Origin: Helicobacter_D sp964464895
Lineage (GTDB): Bacteria; Campylobacterota; Campylobacteria; Campylobacterales; Helicobacteraceae
Length of the DNA: 64,000 bases
Direction of reading: 5' to 3'
Assembly: GCA_964464895.1 (NCBI GenBank)
Contig: CAYXGY010000002.1
Location: forward strand, 124,001-188,000
How positions within the stretch are numbered: the stretch's first letter is position 1; every line of letters begins with the position of its first letter. Positions 52,060-60,751 of the stretch are shown one piece after another. A program made the position numbers and the translations under genes. A model generated the notes under the pieces. That model saw only the letters and a program-made list of their open reading frames with translations, did no database searches and was not told the DNA's origin.

Positions 52060-52763
52060 TGCAATTCTCTATTGTTACCTTATTTTCGCATTTAATAGAA
52101 TCTTACTTTGGTGATTCCATTTTATATCGTGCATTAGAGCAGAAATTAATCCAAGTAGAATTTGTCAATCCGCGCACATTTAGCCCGCATCGTTTTGCAA
52201 AAACTGATGATTATCAAGTAGGAGGTGGCGCAGGGCTTGTATTAGAGCCATTGGCGTTAAGTAATGCGCTAGATTCTGTCAAAAAACAAAATCCAAAGAC
52301 ACATATTATTTTTCTCACACCTTGCGCAAAGTCTTTTACTCAAAATGATGCTAAGCGTCTAAGTAAAAAACCTCACATTACTCTAGTTTGTGGGCGATAT
52401 GAGGGGTTTGATGAACGTTTGATTGAATGCTATGCCGATGAAGTCTTTAGCATAGGGGATTTTATTTTAACCGGTGGAGAAATTGCTGCACTTTGTCTGT
52501 GCGATAGTATTTCAAGGCAAGTGGAGGGAGTGCTTGGCAATAGTAATTCCTTACAGGGCGAGAGCTACGAAGAGTTCTTGCTAGAAGCCCCTAATTTTGT
52601 CAAACCTTACAATTTTAAAAATTTAATGATTCCTTCAGAGTATTCAAAGGGAAATCACGCTAGAATCAGCGATTTAAAATTAAAAGCATCAGAGGCAAAA
52701 ACTAGATTCCATAGGTTGGACCTCTATATTCGCTACAAACAAAGGTTAAAAGATGAGAAATAA
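52059..52763 (+). CDS. trmD: tRNA (guanine-N1)-methyltransferase
   Basis: Methylates G37 of tRNAs. SPOUT-family trefoil-knot motifs are intact: VGGGAGLVLEP, LVCGRYEGFDERLI and SIGDFILTGGEIAAL. The 234-residue length is normal. It overlaps rplS by 11 bases. Confidence 0.96.
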   Translation: MQFSIVTLFSHLIESYFGDSILYRALEQKLIQVEFVNPRTFSPHRFAKTDDYQVGGGAGLVLEPLALSNALDSVKKQNPKTHIIFLTPCAKSFTQNDAKRLSKKPHITLVCGRYEGFDERLIECYADEVFSIGDFILTGGEIAALCLCDSISRQVEGVLGNSNSLQGESYEEFLLEAPNFVKPYNFKNLMIPSEYSKGNHARISDLKLKASEAKTRFHRLDLYIRYKQRLKDEK

Positions 52764-53109
52764 ATATATTCAGCATTTTGAAGATGCACAAATTACAGGG
52801 AAAGAAATCCCACAATTCAAGGCAGGAGATACATTAAGAGTCGGGATTAAAATCTCTGAAGGAGATAAAACAAGGATTCAAAACTTTGAGGGTGTTTGTA
52901 TTTCATTGCGTGGAATCGGGACAGGCAAAACTTTCACAATTAGAAAAATCGGCGCAAATGGTGTAGGGGTTGAGAGAATTTTCCCTCTTTATTCTGAAAG
53001 TATTGAGAGCATTAAAGTGCTTAAAATCGGTCGTGTCAGAAGAGCGAAACTCTATTATCTCCGTTCTAGAAGTGGAAAATCCGCAAGAATCAAAGAAATC
53101 AGAAAATAA
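52753..53109 (+). CDS. rplS: 50S ribosomal protein L19
   Basis: A 118-residue L19 with GDTLRVGIKISEGDKTRIQ and the end RSRSGKSARIKEIRK. It is last in the ffh-rplS cluster. A partial hairpin (GATTC ... GAATC with CCC/GGG) follows its stop and may act as terminator. Confidence 0.96.
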   Translation: MRNKYIQHFEDAQITGKEIPQFKAGDTLRVGIKISEGDKTRIQNFEGVCISLRGIGTGKTFTIRKIGANGVGVERIFPLYSESIESIKVLKIGRVRRAKLYYLRSRSGKSARIKEIRK

Positions 53110-53278
53110 TCCCGATTCTTTCCCTTTGGGGAATCCTTCTATTCTTAACATTCTTTATCTTGACATTTTCTTAACAATTTATTTACAAAGTATTAACTAT
53201 TATGAGGAATAATACTGATTATAGATTAGGAATTTTATTGTTTAAAGTTTCACTCTTAGATATTTACACTAAGGAATA

Positions 53279-53788
53279 ATGATGCATAATAAAGTCAAAC
53301 CTACTTTAAAAGAGCGACAATTTAATGAGGGTGAAATTGTCGTTTCTAAAACAGATTTAAAAGGGAAAATTCTTTATGGGAATAGAATCTTTATTGAGCT
53401 TTCAGGTTACACAGAAAAAGAGCTTTTAGGCAAATCACATAATATTGTGCGACACCCTGATATGCCCAAAGTGATTTTTAAATTCTTATGGGATTTCGTT
53501 CAGAGCGGCAAAGAGATTGCAGCTTATGTGAAAAATCTCTCAAAAGACGGTTCCTATTATTGGGTCAAAGCTTATGTTACACCCTCATTTAATGGACAAG
53601 GAGAGATTGTAGGCTATCATTCTATCAGGGTCAAACCCACAGAAACAGCCAAACAAACGATTAGCGCTCTCTATCAAGAGTTGTTAGAGATTGAGAAAAG
53701 AGAGGGGGTTCAAAAAAGTCAAGAGAAATTAGAATCAATTTTGGCACAAAAGGGGGTGAGTTATGAAGAATTCGTATTATCTTTATAG
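53279..53788 (+). CDS. cetB: PAS-domain energy-taxis sensor, CetB/Aer-like
   Basis: A 169-residue soluble protein with one PAS domain of the Aer type: GNRIFIELSGYTEKELLGKS, HNIVRHPDMPKVIFKFLW and GSYYWVKAYVTPSFN. In Aer this domain binds FAD. C. jejuni splits the energy-taxis receptor into CetB (PAS) and CetA (transmembrane signalling), and the length and neighbour here match. The gene end overlaps the receptor gene by 26 bases, supporting coupled synthesis. Two tandem ATGs at 53279 and 53282 are possible starts. Confidence 0.85.
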   Translation: MMHNKVKPTLKERQFNEGEIVVSKTDLKGKILYGNRIFIELSGYTEKELLGKSHNIVRHPDMPKVIFKFLWDFVQSGKEIAAYVKNLSKDGSYYWVKAYVTPSFNGQGEIVGYHSIRVKPTETAKQTISALYQELLEIEKREGVQKSQEKLESILAQKGVSYEEFVLSL

Positions 53789-55139
53789 ATATTCTAGATT
53801 TTTTAATTATTGTTTTATTGCTATTTTTTGTTTGTTATTCGTCATTGAGTTTTTTAATATTCATATTATTGTAGAGTTTTTTATTTTCATCTTAGGTATT
53901 ATTGCTTGTATTTTGACATTAGTCGCGGGAAATAGAAGAAATTCATATATAAAGGAAATTACCGATTGTATCAAGAAGCTTTCTTCTGGGAATTTGGAGG
54001 CTAGAATTACAAACATTCAAGATGCAGGAAATCTTGGAAATCTTTCTTGGGCTGTGAATGATTTGGCAGACCAAGTAGAATCCTTTGTCAGAGGGAGTTC
54101 TTCAGTTATTGTCGCAGCAGGCGAAAAACGTTATGCAAGAAAAATAAATACACAGAGTTTGAAAGGAAGCTTCTCTTATGTCGCACTTTTGATTAATAAA
54201 GCCTCTAATGCAATTGAAGAGGCGGATAAATTAGGTGCAAGAGGATTGGTTGTGAATCAAATCTCCAAACAAAGTTCTCTAAGCCTCAAGAAAGATTTAA
54301 ATTCTGTTTCTACTAATTTAAATGCTGTGATTCAAACGATGAATGAAACCTCCAAAGAAACCAAATCTATTTCCGAGCATTCTAATAATGGAATGCAAAG
54401 TGTCCAAGTGATTGTGAATAACTTTTCCAATCTTTCGTCTATGATGGCGCAAACTTCACAGCTTTTTGAAGTCTTTACAAAAAGAATCAAAGAAATTGAT
54501 TCTTTCGTTCTCTTGATTAAAGAAGTTACAGACCAAACTAGCTTGCTCGCACTCAATGCCGCAATTGAAGCCGCAAGAGCTGGAGAACACGGAAGAGGAT
54601 TCGCTGTCGTTGCCGATGAAGTGCGCAAACTAGCAGAGCGTGCGGAAAAAACGGCATCAGAAATTTCCTCTACCACGCAGATTATCAATCAAGAAATGAA
54701 TGAAATTTCTAGTTATGTGAAAGAGATTGATACGATTACAAACCAATCTAATGATTTGATGATTTCTTTCAATGAGACCTTTGGGCAAATGGACAAACAA
54801 GCTTCTTTCTTGTTGAAATCTATTTTGCATACCAATAAAAGATCCTATACCACATTGCTTGAATTAGATTGTATTTTGAAAAAATTTGCTTCTTATTCTG
54901 CTGTGATTACCAATGAGATTCCACAAATCATCTCACAATGTGAAATCGGAGAAAATACCGCAATTGATAAAGCTATTTGTGAAAATATCTTTAGCTTCGA
55001 TGAGAGCATACGAGAGTTTTTAGATTTTATTAGAACTCAAGATTGCGCAAAAAATCAAGAGCAACTACAAGATTATTGTCAGAAATTAGAAGCAAAAAGT
55101 GAGGAAATTTATCAACAACTTCATAGGATTAATGGTTAG
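53763..55139 (+). CDS. cetA: Methyl-accepting chemotaxis-type transducer, CetA-like
   Basis: A 458-residue transducer with two closely spaced N-terminal transmembrane segments (FNYCFIAIFCLLFVIEFF; IIVEFFIFILGIIACILTL) and no periplasmic ligand domain. A HAMP-like linker and an MCP signalling tip follow (LLALNAAIEAARAGEHG then FAVVADEVRKLAERA). The C-terminal ~110 residues (from ASFLLKSILHTNKRS) resemble a CZB-like module, but the zinc-binding Cys/His set is not clearly complete. The size and lack of a sensor domain fit CetA, which works with the PAS protein encoded just upstream. Confidence 0.87.
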   Translation: MKNSYYLYRYSRFFNYCFIAIFCLLFVIEFFNIHIIVEFFIFILGIIACILTLVAGNRRNSYIKEITDCIKKLSSGNLEARITNIQDAGNLGNLSWAVNDLADQVESFVRGSSSVIVAAGEKRYARKINTQSLKGSFSYVALLINKASNAIEEADKLGARGLVVNQISKQSSLSLKKDLNSVSTNLNAVIQTMNETSKETKSISEHSNNGMQSVQVIVNNFSNLSSMMAQTSQLFEVFTKRIKEIDSFVLLIKEVTDQTSLLALNAAIEAARAGEHGRGFAVVADEVRKLAERAEKTASEISSTTQIINQEMNEISSYVKEIDTITNQSNDLMISFNETFGQMDKQASFLLKSILHTNKRSYTTLLELDCILKKFASYSAVITNEIPQIISQCEIGENTAIDKAICENIFSFDESIREFLDFIRTQDCAKNQEQLQDYCQKLEAKSEEIYQQLHRING

Positions 55140-55153
55140 ATTGGGATTTTATC

Positions 55154-56236
55154 TTAATCCTCTCCAATCCACCGCGAGATGACCTTGCGCAAGATTGTTT
55201 CTAACACTTTGCGCAAAGGCTTCCAATGCAATGTTGCACCGCCTAAAAGTCCAAACAAGCTACCAATCGTAATGTCTAAGATTCTTGCTTTAATAATCAG
55301 GTTTGGGTCATAATTCATAAAGCTAGAAACCTCCGCTAAATAGGTGGAATAAGGAGTTAGAAATAACATAGCTAAAGCATAATTCCTAACTACCGTTAAT
55401 TCTGCTAAAAATAATAAAATCATCATCAAAAGGGCAAATTGAATCGGGCTAAAACTAAAATGCAATAACCAATAGGCGAGGCTTACGCCCAAAATCGTGC
55501 CAAAGATTCTTTGTGTTTGTTTAATCCAAATTTGTTTAAAAGTAACTGCTGTTAAGATTGCCGCGCAACTTACCCCAACCCAATAGCCACGTTCTAATTC
55601 CAAAAGGTTTTGTAAAACCATAGAGCTACTAACAAAGAATGCAATGATAATGGGGTCAATAATGGTCGCACCAAAGCCAAATTCTCCGATTTTTGGAATG
55701 GGCTTGGGGGGAATTTTGAAAACATAAATCACACTCAAAGAATAAAGCAAAACCATTACATTTGCAACCATAGCACCAAGTGCGACTAATCCAATGGCGA
55801 AAGGATAATCTTTGATTTCAAAGGGAACATAAGTCCCTAGAATCATCGCAAAAGTAAAGAAAAAGAATCCCGGCGCACCAATGCTAAAATAGCGTACAAC
55901 TTGCGCACTCGTCATTGTAACGACAAAAACAATCAGTGGAATCAGCAAGGGGTAAGCTTGCCCCACAAGCCCAAGTGTGAAAGAAATAATGATTCCAAAG
56001 GCGCAAGTCATACACAGAATCATTTTGTGATAAATCGGCGTATCGGGCACATAAAGAAAAATATTTGCTCCAATCATCGCTACAAGCCCTAAATCTGGAC
56101 GATTAAAAAACGCCGCAATAAAAAGCACAATCGCGACACCAAGCCCCGCAAAAAATGGCATTTGCCATAATCTATCACTTGGATTCCAAGTAAAAATGTG
56201 TTTGATGTTTTCTCGTATTTTTTGTAAAAAGTTCAT
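55154..56236 (-). CDS. FUSC-family (fusaric acid resistance-like) membrane protein
   Basis: A 360-residue inner-membrane protein with about ten hydrophobic helices in two sets. The second set (YWVGVSCAAILTAVTFKQIW ... RIFGTILGVSLAYWLL) is the FUSC-like repeat seen in aromatic acid exporters. The frame opens at TTG 56242; ATG 56236 is the more likely start. It is monocistronic and convergent with cetA. The substrate is unknown. Confidence 0.75.
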   Translation of the reverse strand: MNFLQKIRENIKHIFTWNPSDRLWQMPFFAGLGVAIVLFIAAFFNRPDLGLVAMIGANIFLYVPDTPIYHKMILCMTCAFGIIISFTLGLVGQAYPLLIPLIVFVVTMTSAQVVRYFSIGAPGFFFFTFAMILGTYVPFEIKDYPFAIGLVALGAMVANVMVLLYSLSVIYVFKIPPKPIPKIGEFGFGATIIDPIIIAFFVSSSMVLQNLLELERGYWVGVSCAAILTAVTFKQIWIKQTQRIFGTILGVSLAYWLLHFSFSPIQFALLMMILLFLAELTVVRNYALAMLFLTPYSTYLAEVSSFMNYDPNLIIKARILDITIGSLFGLLGGATLHWKPLRKVLETILRKVISRWIGED

Positions 56237-56302
56237 TTGCAATGCCCCATAGATTTATCAAAATTATAACGCAAATCAGCATTGCAAACATTTAAGATTT
56301 GC

Positions 56303-56308
56303 TATAAT
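56303..56308 (+). promoter_or_regulatory. Predicted -10 box for tpiA
   Basis: TATAAT lies 22 bases before the ATG at 56330. It sits within the longer open frame and so supports the downstream start. Confidence 0.5.
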
Positions 56309-56329
56309 ACCAAAAACCAAAGGAAAGCT

Positions 56330-57052
56330 ATGAAAATCATTGCGAGCAATTTCAAAACCAATCATACGAGAAAAAGCACTTTGCAGTTTTGTCAAGAATT
56401 AGAGAGTTTCCTTGCAAAGATAGAATCACAAAACCAACCTTTCCCGCACCAAATCACTATTTTTCCTCCCCAAACCGCACTTTTGGAAAATTGTTTTAAG
56501 GGCTTTCAAATTGGTGCGCAAAACGCTTATCCTGCACAAAATGGTTCTTACACAGGCGAAATTGGTTTAGAGCAATTGGAGGAATTTGGGATTACTGCTC
56601 TTTTGGTTGGGCATAGTGAGAGACGCGAGATACTCAAAGAATCGCAAGAGTGTTGCGTAGAAAAGTTTGAATTTTTTAGCAAACTTGGATTCAAGATTTT
56701 TTATTGCATTGGCGAATCGCAAACAATTAAGCAGCAGGGAGTGGAGGCAACTTTGGAATTTTTGGAATCCGAGCTTAGTGGCATTGATTTGAAAAATCCT
56801 CATTTGATTGTAGCTTATGAGCCTATTTGGGCAATCGGCAGTGGAGTGAGTGCAAGTTTAGAGGAAATCACGCAAATCCACACACGCTTAAAGCAAAAAT
56901 TGGGTAAAATTCCGCTTTTGTATGGCGGGAGTGTGAAGCCCCAAAATGTGCGTGAGATTCTCTCTATTAATGGGGTAGATGGCGTGCTTGTTGGAAGTGC
57001 AAGCTGGGAGATTTCAAGCTTCTGTCAAATCTTAGAAAATTCATTATTTTAA
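56330..57052 (+). CDS. tpiA: Triosephosphate isomerase
   Basis: Interconverts dihydroxyacetone phosphate and glyceraldehyde 3-phosphate. Start MKIIASNFKTNHTR contains the active-site Lys equivalent; VGHSERREIL carries the catalytic His and VAYEPIWAIGSG the catalytic Glu. The C-terminal phosphate loop is LYGGSVKPQN and GVLVGSASW. ATG 56330 follows AAGGAAAG. The 240 residues are short but typical of Helicobacter. It is followed by fabI, as in H. pylori. Confidence 0.95.
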   Translation: MKIIASNFKTNHTRKSTLQFCQELESFLAKIESQNQPFPHQITIFPPQTALLENCFKGFQIGAQNAYPAQNGSYTGEIGLEQLEEFGITALLVGHSERREILKESQECCVEKFEFFSKLGFKIFYCIGESQTIKQQGVEATLEFLESELSGIDLKNPHLIVAYEPIWAIGSGVSASLEEITQIHTRLKQKLGKIPLLYGGSVKPQNVREILSINGVDGVLVGSASWEISSFCQILENSLF

Positions 57053-57063
57053 GGAGTAAATTA

Positions 57064-57885
57064 ATGATAATGCAGGGTAAAAAAGGCTTAATCGTTGGAG
57101 TGGCAAATAATAAATCCATTGCGTATGGCATTACTAAAGCGTGCAAGGCGCAAGGCGCAACAATTGGCTTAACCTATATGAATGAACAAATCCAAAAGCG
57201 CGTGCTTCCGATCGCTGAAGAAATCGGAGATTCGCAGTTTGTTTATGAGCTTGATGTGAGCAAAAAGGAGCATTTTGCCTCTTTGCGTGAGAGTATTAAG
57301 CGGGATTTTGGCACATTAGATTTTTTGGTGCATAGTGTAGCTTTTGCTCCTAAAGAAGCGTTAGATGGAAGTTTTTTAGACACAAGCAAAGAAGCCTTTA
57401 ATGTTGCAATGGAAGTTTCTGTGTATTCTCTCATTGAACTTTGTCGTGAATTAAAGCCGGTGCTAAGCCCTAATGCCTCAATCCTCACCTTAAGCTATCT
57501 AGGGAGTGTGAAACATGTCGCGCATTATAATGTTATGGGCGTTGCTAAGGCTGCTTTGGAATCTAGCGTGCGCTATTTGGCACACGATTTGGGCAGAGAC
57601 GGAATCCGCGTCAATGCAATTTCTGCCGGTCCTATCCGCACGCTTGCGGCAAGTGGAATCGGAGACTTTCGCTTTATCTTGAAATGGAATGAAGCCAATT
57701 CACCTTTGCGCAAAAATGTCGGCATAGAGGAGGTGGGCAATTCTGCAATGTATTTACTCTCGCCTTTGTCAAGTGCGGTAACAGGTGAAGTGCATTATGT
57801 GGATTGTGGTTATAGTATTATGGGAATGTGTGCAGTAGATGAGATAGATGGCAAAGCCACAATGGTTTGGGATTCTTACAAATAG
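57064..57885 (+). CDS. fabI: Enoyl-[acyl-carrier-protein] reductase (NADH)
   Basis: Last step of the fatty-acid elongation cycle. A short-chain dehydrogenase fold with the FabI nucleotide motif GLIVGVANNKSIAYGI, and the catalytic Tyr-x6-Lys in HYNVMGVAKAALESSVRYL. The substrate/triclosan loop follows in ISAGPIRTLAASGIGDF. The 273-residue length is normal. The start ATG has AAGGAG upstream; a second in-frame ATG two codons later is also possible. Confidence 0.95.
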   Translation: MIMQGKKGLIVGVANNKSIAYGITKACKAQGATIGLTYMNEQIQKRVLPIAEEIGDSQFVYELDVSKKEHFASLRESIKRDFGTLDFLVHSVAFAPKEALDGSFLDTSKEAFNVAMEVSVYSLIELCRELKPVLSPNASILTLSYLGSVKHVAHYNVMGVAKAALESSVRYLAHDLGRDGIRVNAISAGPIRTLAASGIGDFRFILKWNEANSPLRKNVGIEEVGNSAMYLLSPLSSAVTGEVHYVDCGYSIMGMCAVDEIDGKATMVWDSYK

Positions 57886-57912
57886 CATCTAGGCATTCTT
57901 AAGGAGAGGGAT

Positions 57913-58179
57913 TTGGAATCGCAATTAATGGCGTTGGCGATTGAGACTTATAAAATTACGCTTACTTTGTCTCTCCCAATGTTGCTTGTGGGTTTGGTCG
58001 TAGGATTGATGATTAGTATTTTTCAAGCCACGACACAAATCAACGAGATGACGCTTACCTTTGTGCCTAAGATTCTTTCTGTTATCATCGTAATTATTTT
58101 TACAATGCCTTGGATGCTAAATATGCTAATGGACTTTACGACAAGAATCTTTAATATGATTCCAAGTTTCCTTTTTTGA
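57913..58179 (+). CDS. fliQ: Flagellar export apparatus protein FliQ
   Basis: An 88-residue protein with two transmembrane helices: TLSLPMLLVGLVVGLMISIF, then QATTQINEMTLTFVPKI and LSVIIVIIFTMPWML. FliQ is part of the FliPQR gate of the flagellar type III export channel. The start is a TTG with AAGGAGAGG upstream, 27 bases after fabI. It is followed by murB, as in H. pylori. Confidence 0.94.
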   Translation: MESQLMALAIETYKITLTLSLPMLLVGLVVGLMISIFQATTQINEMTLTFVPKILSVIIVIIFTMPWMLNMLMDFTTRIFNMIPSFLF

Positions 58180-58183
58180 TTTT

Positions 58184-59002
58184 ATGCTACAAAAAATCAT
58201 AGATTTTTCACATTATACAAGTGTGCGCATTGGCACACAAAATACACTTAACTATATAGAATCTCCGCAAGATTACGCATTGCTATTGCAGCAAGCGACA
58301 CCTCAAATCATTGGCAAAGCAAATAATCTTCTCATCGCACCTAATGCAAAGAATCTCTGTGTATTAGGCAAGGAGTTTGACTATATTAAGGATTTGGGCG
58401 ATAGTTTGGAGGTGGGTGCAGCCACACCGAGTGGCAAGCTGTTTTCTTACGCTAAGCGACACCATTTAAGTGGCTTTGAAATTCTTGTTGGATTGCCCGG
58501 GAGTATCGGCGGAATCATCAAGATGAATGCGGGATTGAAAGCCTATGAGATTAAGGAAGTGCTACTTGGAATCTTACAATTAGACTCTTCTAGCAGTCTT
58601 GAATTTAAGAGTGTGGAGAGCCTGCATTTAGGCTATCGTAGTAGTCAAATTGAGGGATTAATCTTCGCAGGAATCTTTAAAAAAGAAACAGGATTTGCGC
58701 AAGACTTGGTAGAGGCTTTTATTAAAATGCGTCAAAATCAGCCCACAGAGCCTAGCTTTGGGAGTTGTTTTAAGAATCCCAAAGGAGACTTTGCCGGGCG
58801 ATTGATTGAGCAGGTAGGGCTTAAGGGAGTGAGATTTGGCAGAAATAAAAGCCTGTGCTTTAGCCCCAAGCACGCGAACTTCCTTGTCAATCTCGGGGAT
58901 TCCACTTTTGAAGAAGCACTAGAGCTTATCTTGCTTGCCAAAGAAAGAGTGCAAAAGGAATGCGGAATCACACTAGAAAATGAAGTGCAGATTGTGCGAT
59001 AG
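58184..59002 (+). CDS. murB: UDP-N-acetylenolpyruvoylglucosamine reductase, short form
   Basis: FAD enzyme of peptidoglycan precursor synthesis. FAD-binding segments LLIAPNAKNLCVLGKEF and GLPGSIGGIIKMNAG, the Arg of GYRSSQI and the active-site segment PSFGSCFKNPKGDFAG are present. The general-acid position carries Cys where others have Ser. The 272 residues are shorter than the E. coli enzyme, typical of Helicobacter. It starts 4 bases after fliQ. Confidence 0.92.
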   Translation: MLQKIIDFSHYTSVRIGTQNTLNYIESPQDYALLLQQATPQIIGKANNLLIAPNAKNLCVLGKEFDYIKDLGDSLEVGAATPSGKLFSYAKRHHLSGFEILVGLPGSIGGIIKMNAGLKAYEIKEVLLGILQLDSSSSLEFKSVESLHLGYRSSQIEGLIFAGIFKKETGFAQDLVEAFIKMRQNQPTEPSFGSCFKNPKGDFAGRLIEQVGLKGVRFGRNKSLCFSPKHANFLVNLGDSTFEEALELILLAKERVQKECGITLENEVQIVR

Positions 59003-59011
59003 GGAGAAATA

Positions 59012-59614
59012 ATGCGGAGAAGCGACTTTGATTATAAAGACTCGGAAAGAATCCAAGAGTTTTTAAATAAAATAGAGTTTGGCACACTCGTGATTCCTGA
59101 TACAATTCCGTATGCGATTCCGCTTAGCTTTTGCTATGAGGATTCGCAGATTTTTTTGCACGGGGCAAAAGCTGGACGCAAATACACGCTTTTAAAAGCC
59201 AATCCAAAAGTGTCTTTTAGCTGTGCCAAGCCTTATGCCTACATTCCCTCAAGTTTTCTGCACCATACGATGATTCCGACACAATTTTTCTTTTCGGTTT
59301 TTATAGAGGGACAGTTTTGTGTTGTAGAGGATTTGGAGGAGAAAAGGCATATTTTGACGCGTTTGGTGCAAAAATATGAACCGCAAAATGTAGAAATGAG
59401 TATGGAGAAAGGGCAGTTTATCGGCAAAGAGAGGGGAACTTTTGTTGGTAAGATTCTCATCTCACATCTAAGTGCCAAAGCGAAATTTGGACAGAATCTC
59501 AAAACAGGGGAGAGGGAGCAAATCTTACGAGACTTGGAGAACCGTAAAGACAAAATGGACGCAGAGACGATTCTAATGATACGAGCTCTTGCGAGATTTC
59601 GCGACAAAGATTAA
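59012..59614 (+). CDS. Pyridoxamine 5'-phosphate oxidase-family flavin-binding protein
   Basis: A 200-residue split-barrel flavoprotein of the NimA/PNPOx-like group. MRRSDFDYKDSERIQEFLNK is followed by the barrel strands with PYAIPLSFCYEDSQIFLHGA and the cofactor-contacting AGRKYTLLKANPKVSFSC. Members reduce or bind flavin- or heme-type ligands; the substrate here is unknown. It starts 9 bases after murB and is convergent with the glycosyltransferase remnant. Confidence 0.8.
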   Translation: MRRSDFDYKDSERIQEFLNKIEFGTLVIPDTIPYAIPLSFCYEDSQIFLHGAKAGRKYTLLKANPKVSFSCAKPYAYIPSSFLHHTMIPTQFFFSVFIEGQFCVVEDLEEKRHILTRLVQKYEPQNVEMSMEKGQFIGKERGTFVGKILISHLSAKAKFGQNLKTGEREQILRDLENRKDKMDAETILMIRALARFRDKD

Positions 59615-59782
59615 TATCGCCTTATAAAGACTTCATTAGGGTTGTGCAGCATGTCATTTTCTCTTGCGGCAAGTGCGAGATAAACTCCGAGTTTGCGCAT
59701 TTGTTCTATTTTACTAAGAATCCGAATTTCTCGCCCCTGCAAAACCGCCTGACCATTCAGTGTGTAAAACACGAATTTTCAT
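59611..59782 (-). pseudogene. Remnant of a family 4-type glycosyltransferase start, frameshifted and truncated
   Basis: The ATG at 59782 overlaps the purN stop (ATGA) and opens KIRVLHTEWSGGFAG, the N terminus of GT4-type glycosyltransferases. After a run of four G (CCCC at 59734-59737 on the plus strand) the match continues in another frame as REIRILSKIEQMRKLGVYLA then LAARENDM, and stops at 59611. One surplus G explains the shift. The rest of the enzyme, about 300 residues, is missing. This is a decayed gene once translationally coupled to purN. Confidence 0.65.
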
Positions 59783-60513
59783 TTTTCCACCCTTTGTTTC
59801 GTCGTTAATGCCTCCAATACCGCTAGTGGATAGAGTGTGTGCTCTAGTTTGTGGATACGTTCCTCATAGGATTCTAAACTCTCTCCTGTAATCTTTGGAA
59901 TCACGCCTTGTGCGATGATTTCTCCGCTATCTAGCTCCTCACTGACATAATGCACGCTAACGCCCCCTAGTCGCATAGGCGAAGCATAAGATTCCGCGAT
60001 TCCGTGTGCTCCTTTAAAGAGGGGTAAAAGGGAGGGGTGGATATTGATTGCACGAATCTTTTGTGTAAAAGTGGGCGTTAAAATCCTCATAAATCCCGCC
60101 AAAACACACAAATCTATCCGAAGGGGTTGTAAGCTTGCGACCAGTTCCGCATCAAATGCTTCTCGTGTTTTTCCTGCGCTTGGTATGATTTGTGTTGGGA
60201 TTCCAAGTCTTTGCGCACGCGTGAGTCCAAACGCATCACTTTTATTGCTCAAAGCCAAAACAACTTCTACCTTAAAGGCTTGACTTGTGTGTCTGTCTTT
60301 TGTAATATCAGATTCTTTAAAAATGTGTGAGAGCCCACCGATGAGGAATCCCTCAATCAAAATGTCCCCAACCAAAAATCCCCCAATCGTACTTTGTTTT
60401 GTGTTCTCTAGTCTTTTGCTCGGGATAAAACATTGTTGGTGTAAAGCCTTGATGAGTGCCTCTAAATTGCTTCCATTGCCACTAAATAAAATGGCGATTC
60501 TTTTTGTCTGCAT
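59779..60513 (-). CDS. purN: Phosphoribosylglycinamide formyltransferase with an insertion
   Basis: Transfers formyl from 10-formyl-THF to GAR in purine synthesis. RIAILFSGNGSNLEALIKAL at the start, FMRILTPTFTQKIRAINIHP with catalytic Asn/His, SLLPLFKGAHG, and the catalytic Asp in SEELDSGEIIAQGV are intact. About 45 extra residues lie between the first helix and VEVVLALSN, in a Gly/Ile-rich segment (IGGFLVGDILIEGFLIGG). The frame opens at 60585, but ATG 60513, five bases after the upstream stop, is correct. Length 244 residues. Confidence 0.9.
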   Translation of the reverse strand: MQTKRIAILFSGNGSNLEALIKALHQQCFIPSKRLENTKQSTIGGFLVGDILIEGFLIGGLSHIFKESDITKDRHTSQAFKVEVVLALSNKSDAFGLTRAQRLGIPTQIIPSAGKTREAFDAELVASLQPLRIDLCVLAGFMRILTPTFTQKIRAINIHPSLLPLFKGAHGIAESYASPMRLGGVSVHYVSEELDSGEIIAQGVIPKITGESLESYEERIHKLEHTLYPLAVLEALTTKQRVEK

Positions 60514-60517
60514 TGGA

Positions 60518-60751
60518 TTACTTGAAAAATTGTGAATGTGTTTTTTTAAGCTGCTCAATGTTTTGTAGAATCTCATTGACACCATATTCTATGCTTTGTT
60601 CATCTAATCCCTCAATGTAAGCGTCTAGTGCTTCTTGCATACAAGATTCTTTGACCCCACTTAAAAGTAATGCTACACAGAGCATATCACTTAGTTGGAT
60701 AGACAACTCCTCTATTTCCTCTTCTAACTCTTGGATTCTTTCTTTACTCAT
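60518..60751 (-). CDS. Small acidic coiled-coil protein
   Basis: A 77-residue helical protein (RIQELEEEIEELSIQLSDML at the N terminus, IEQLKKTHSQFFK at the end). It overlaps the DHH gene by 8 bases and ends 5 bases before purN, so it is co-transcribed. No motif is recognised; it may be a partner protein. Confidence 0.7.
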   Translation of the reverse strand: MSKERIQELEEEIEELSIQLSDMLCVALLLSGVKESCMQEALDAYIEGLDEQSIEYGVNEILQNIEQLKKTHSQFFK

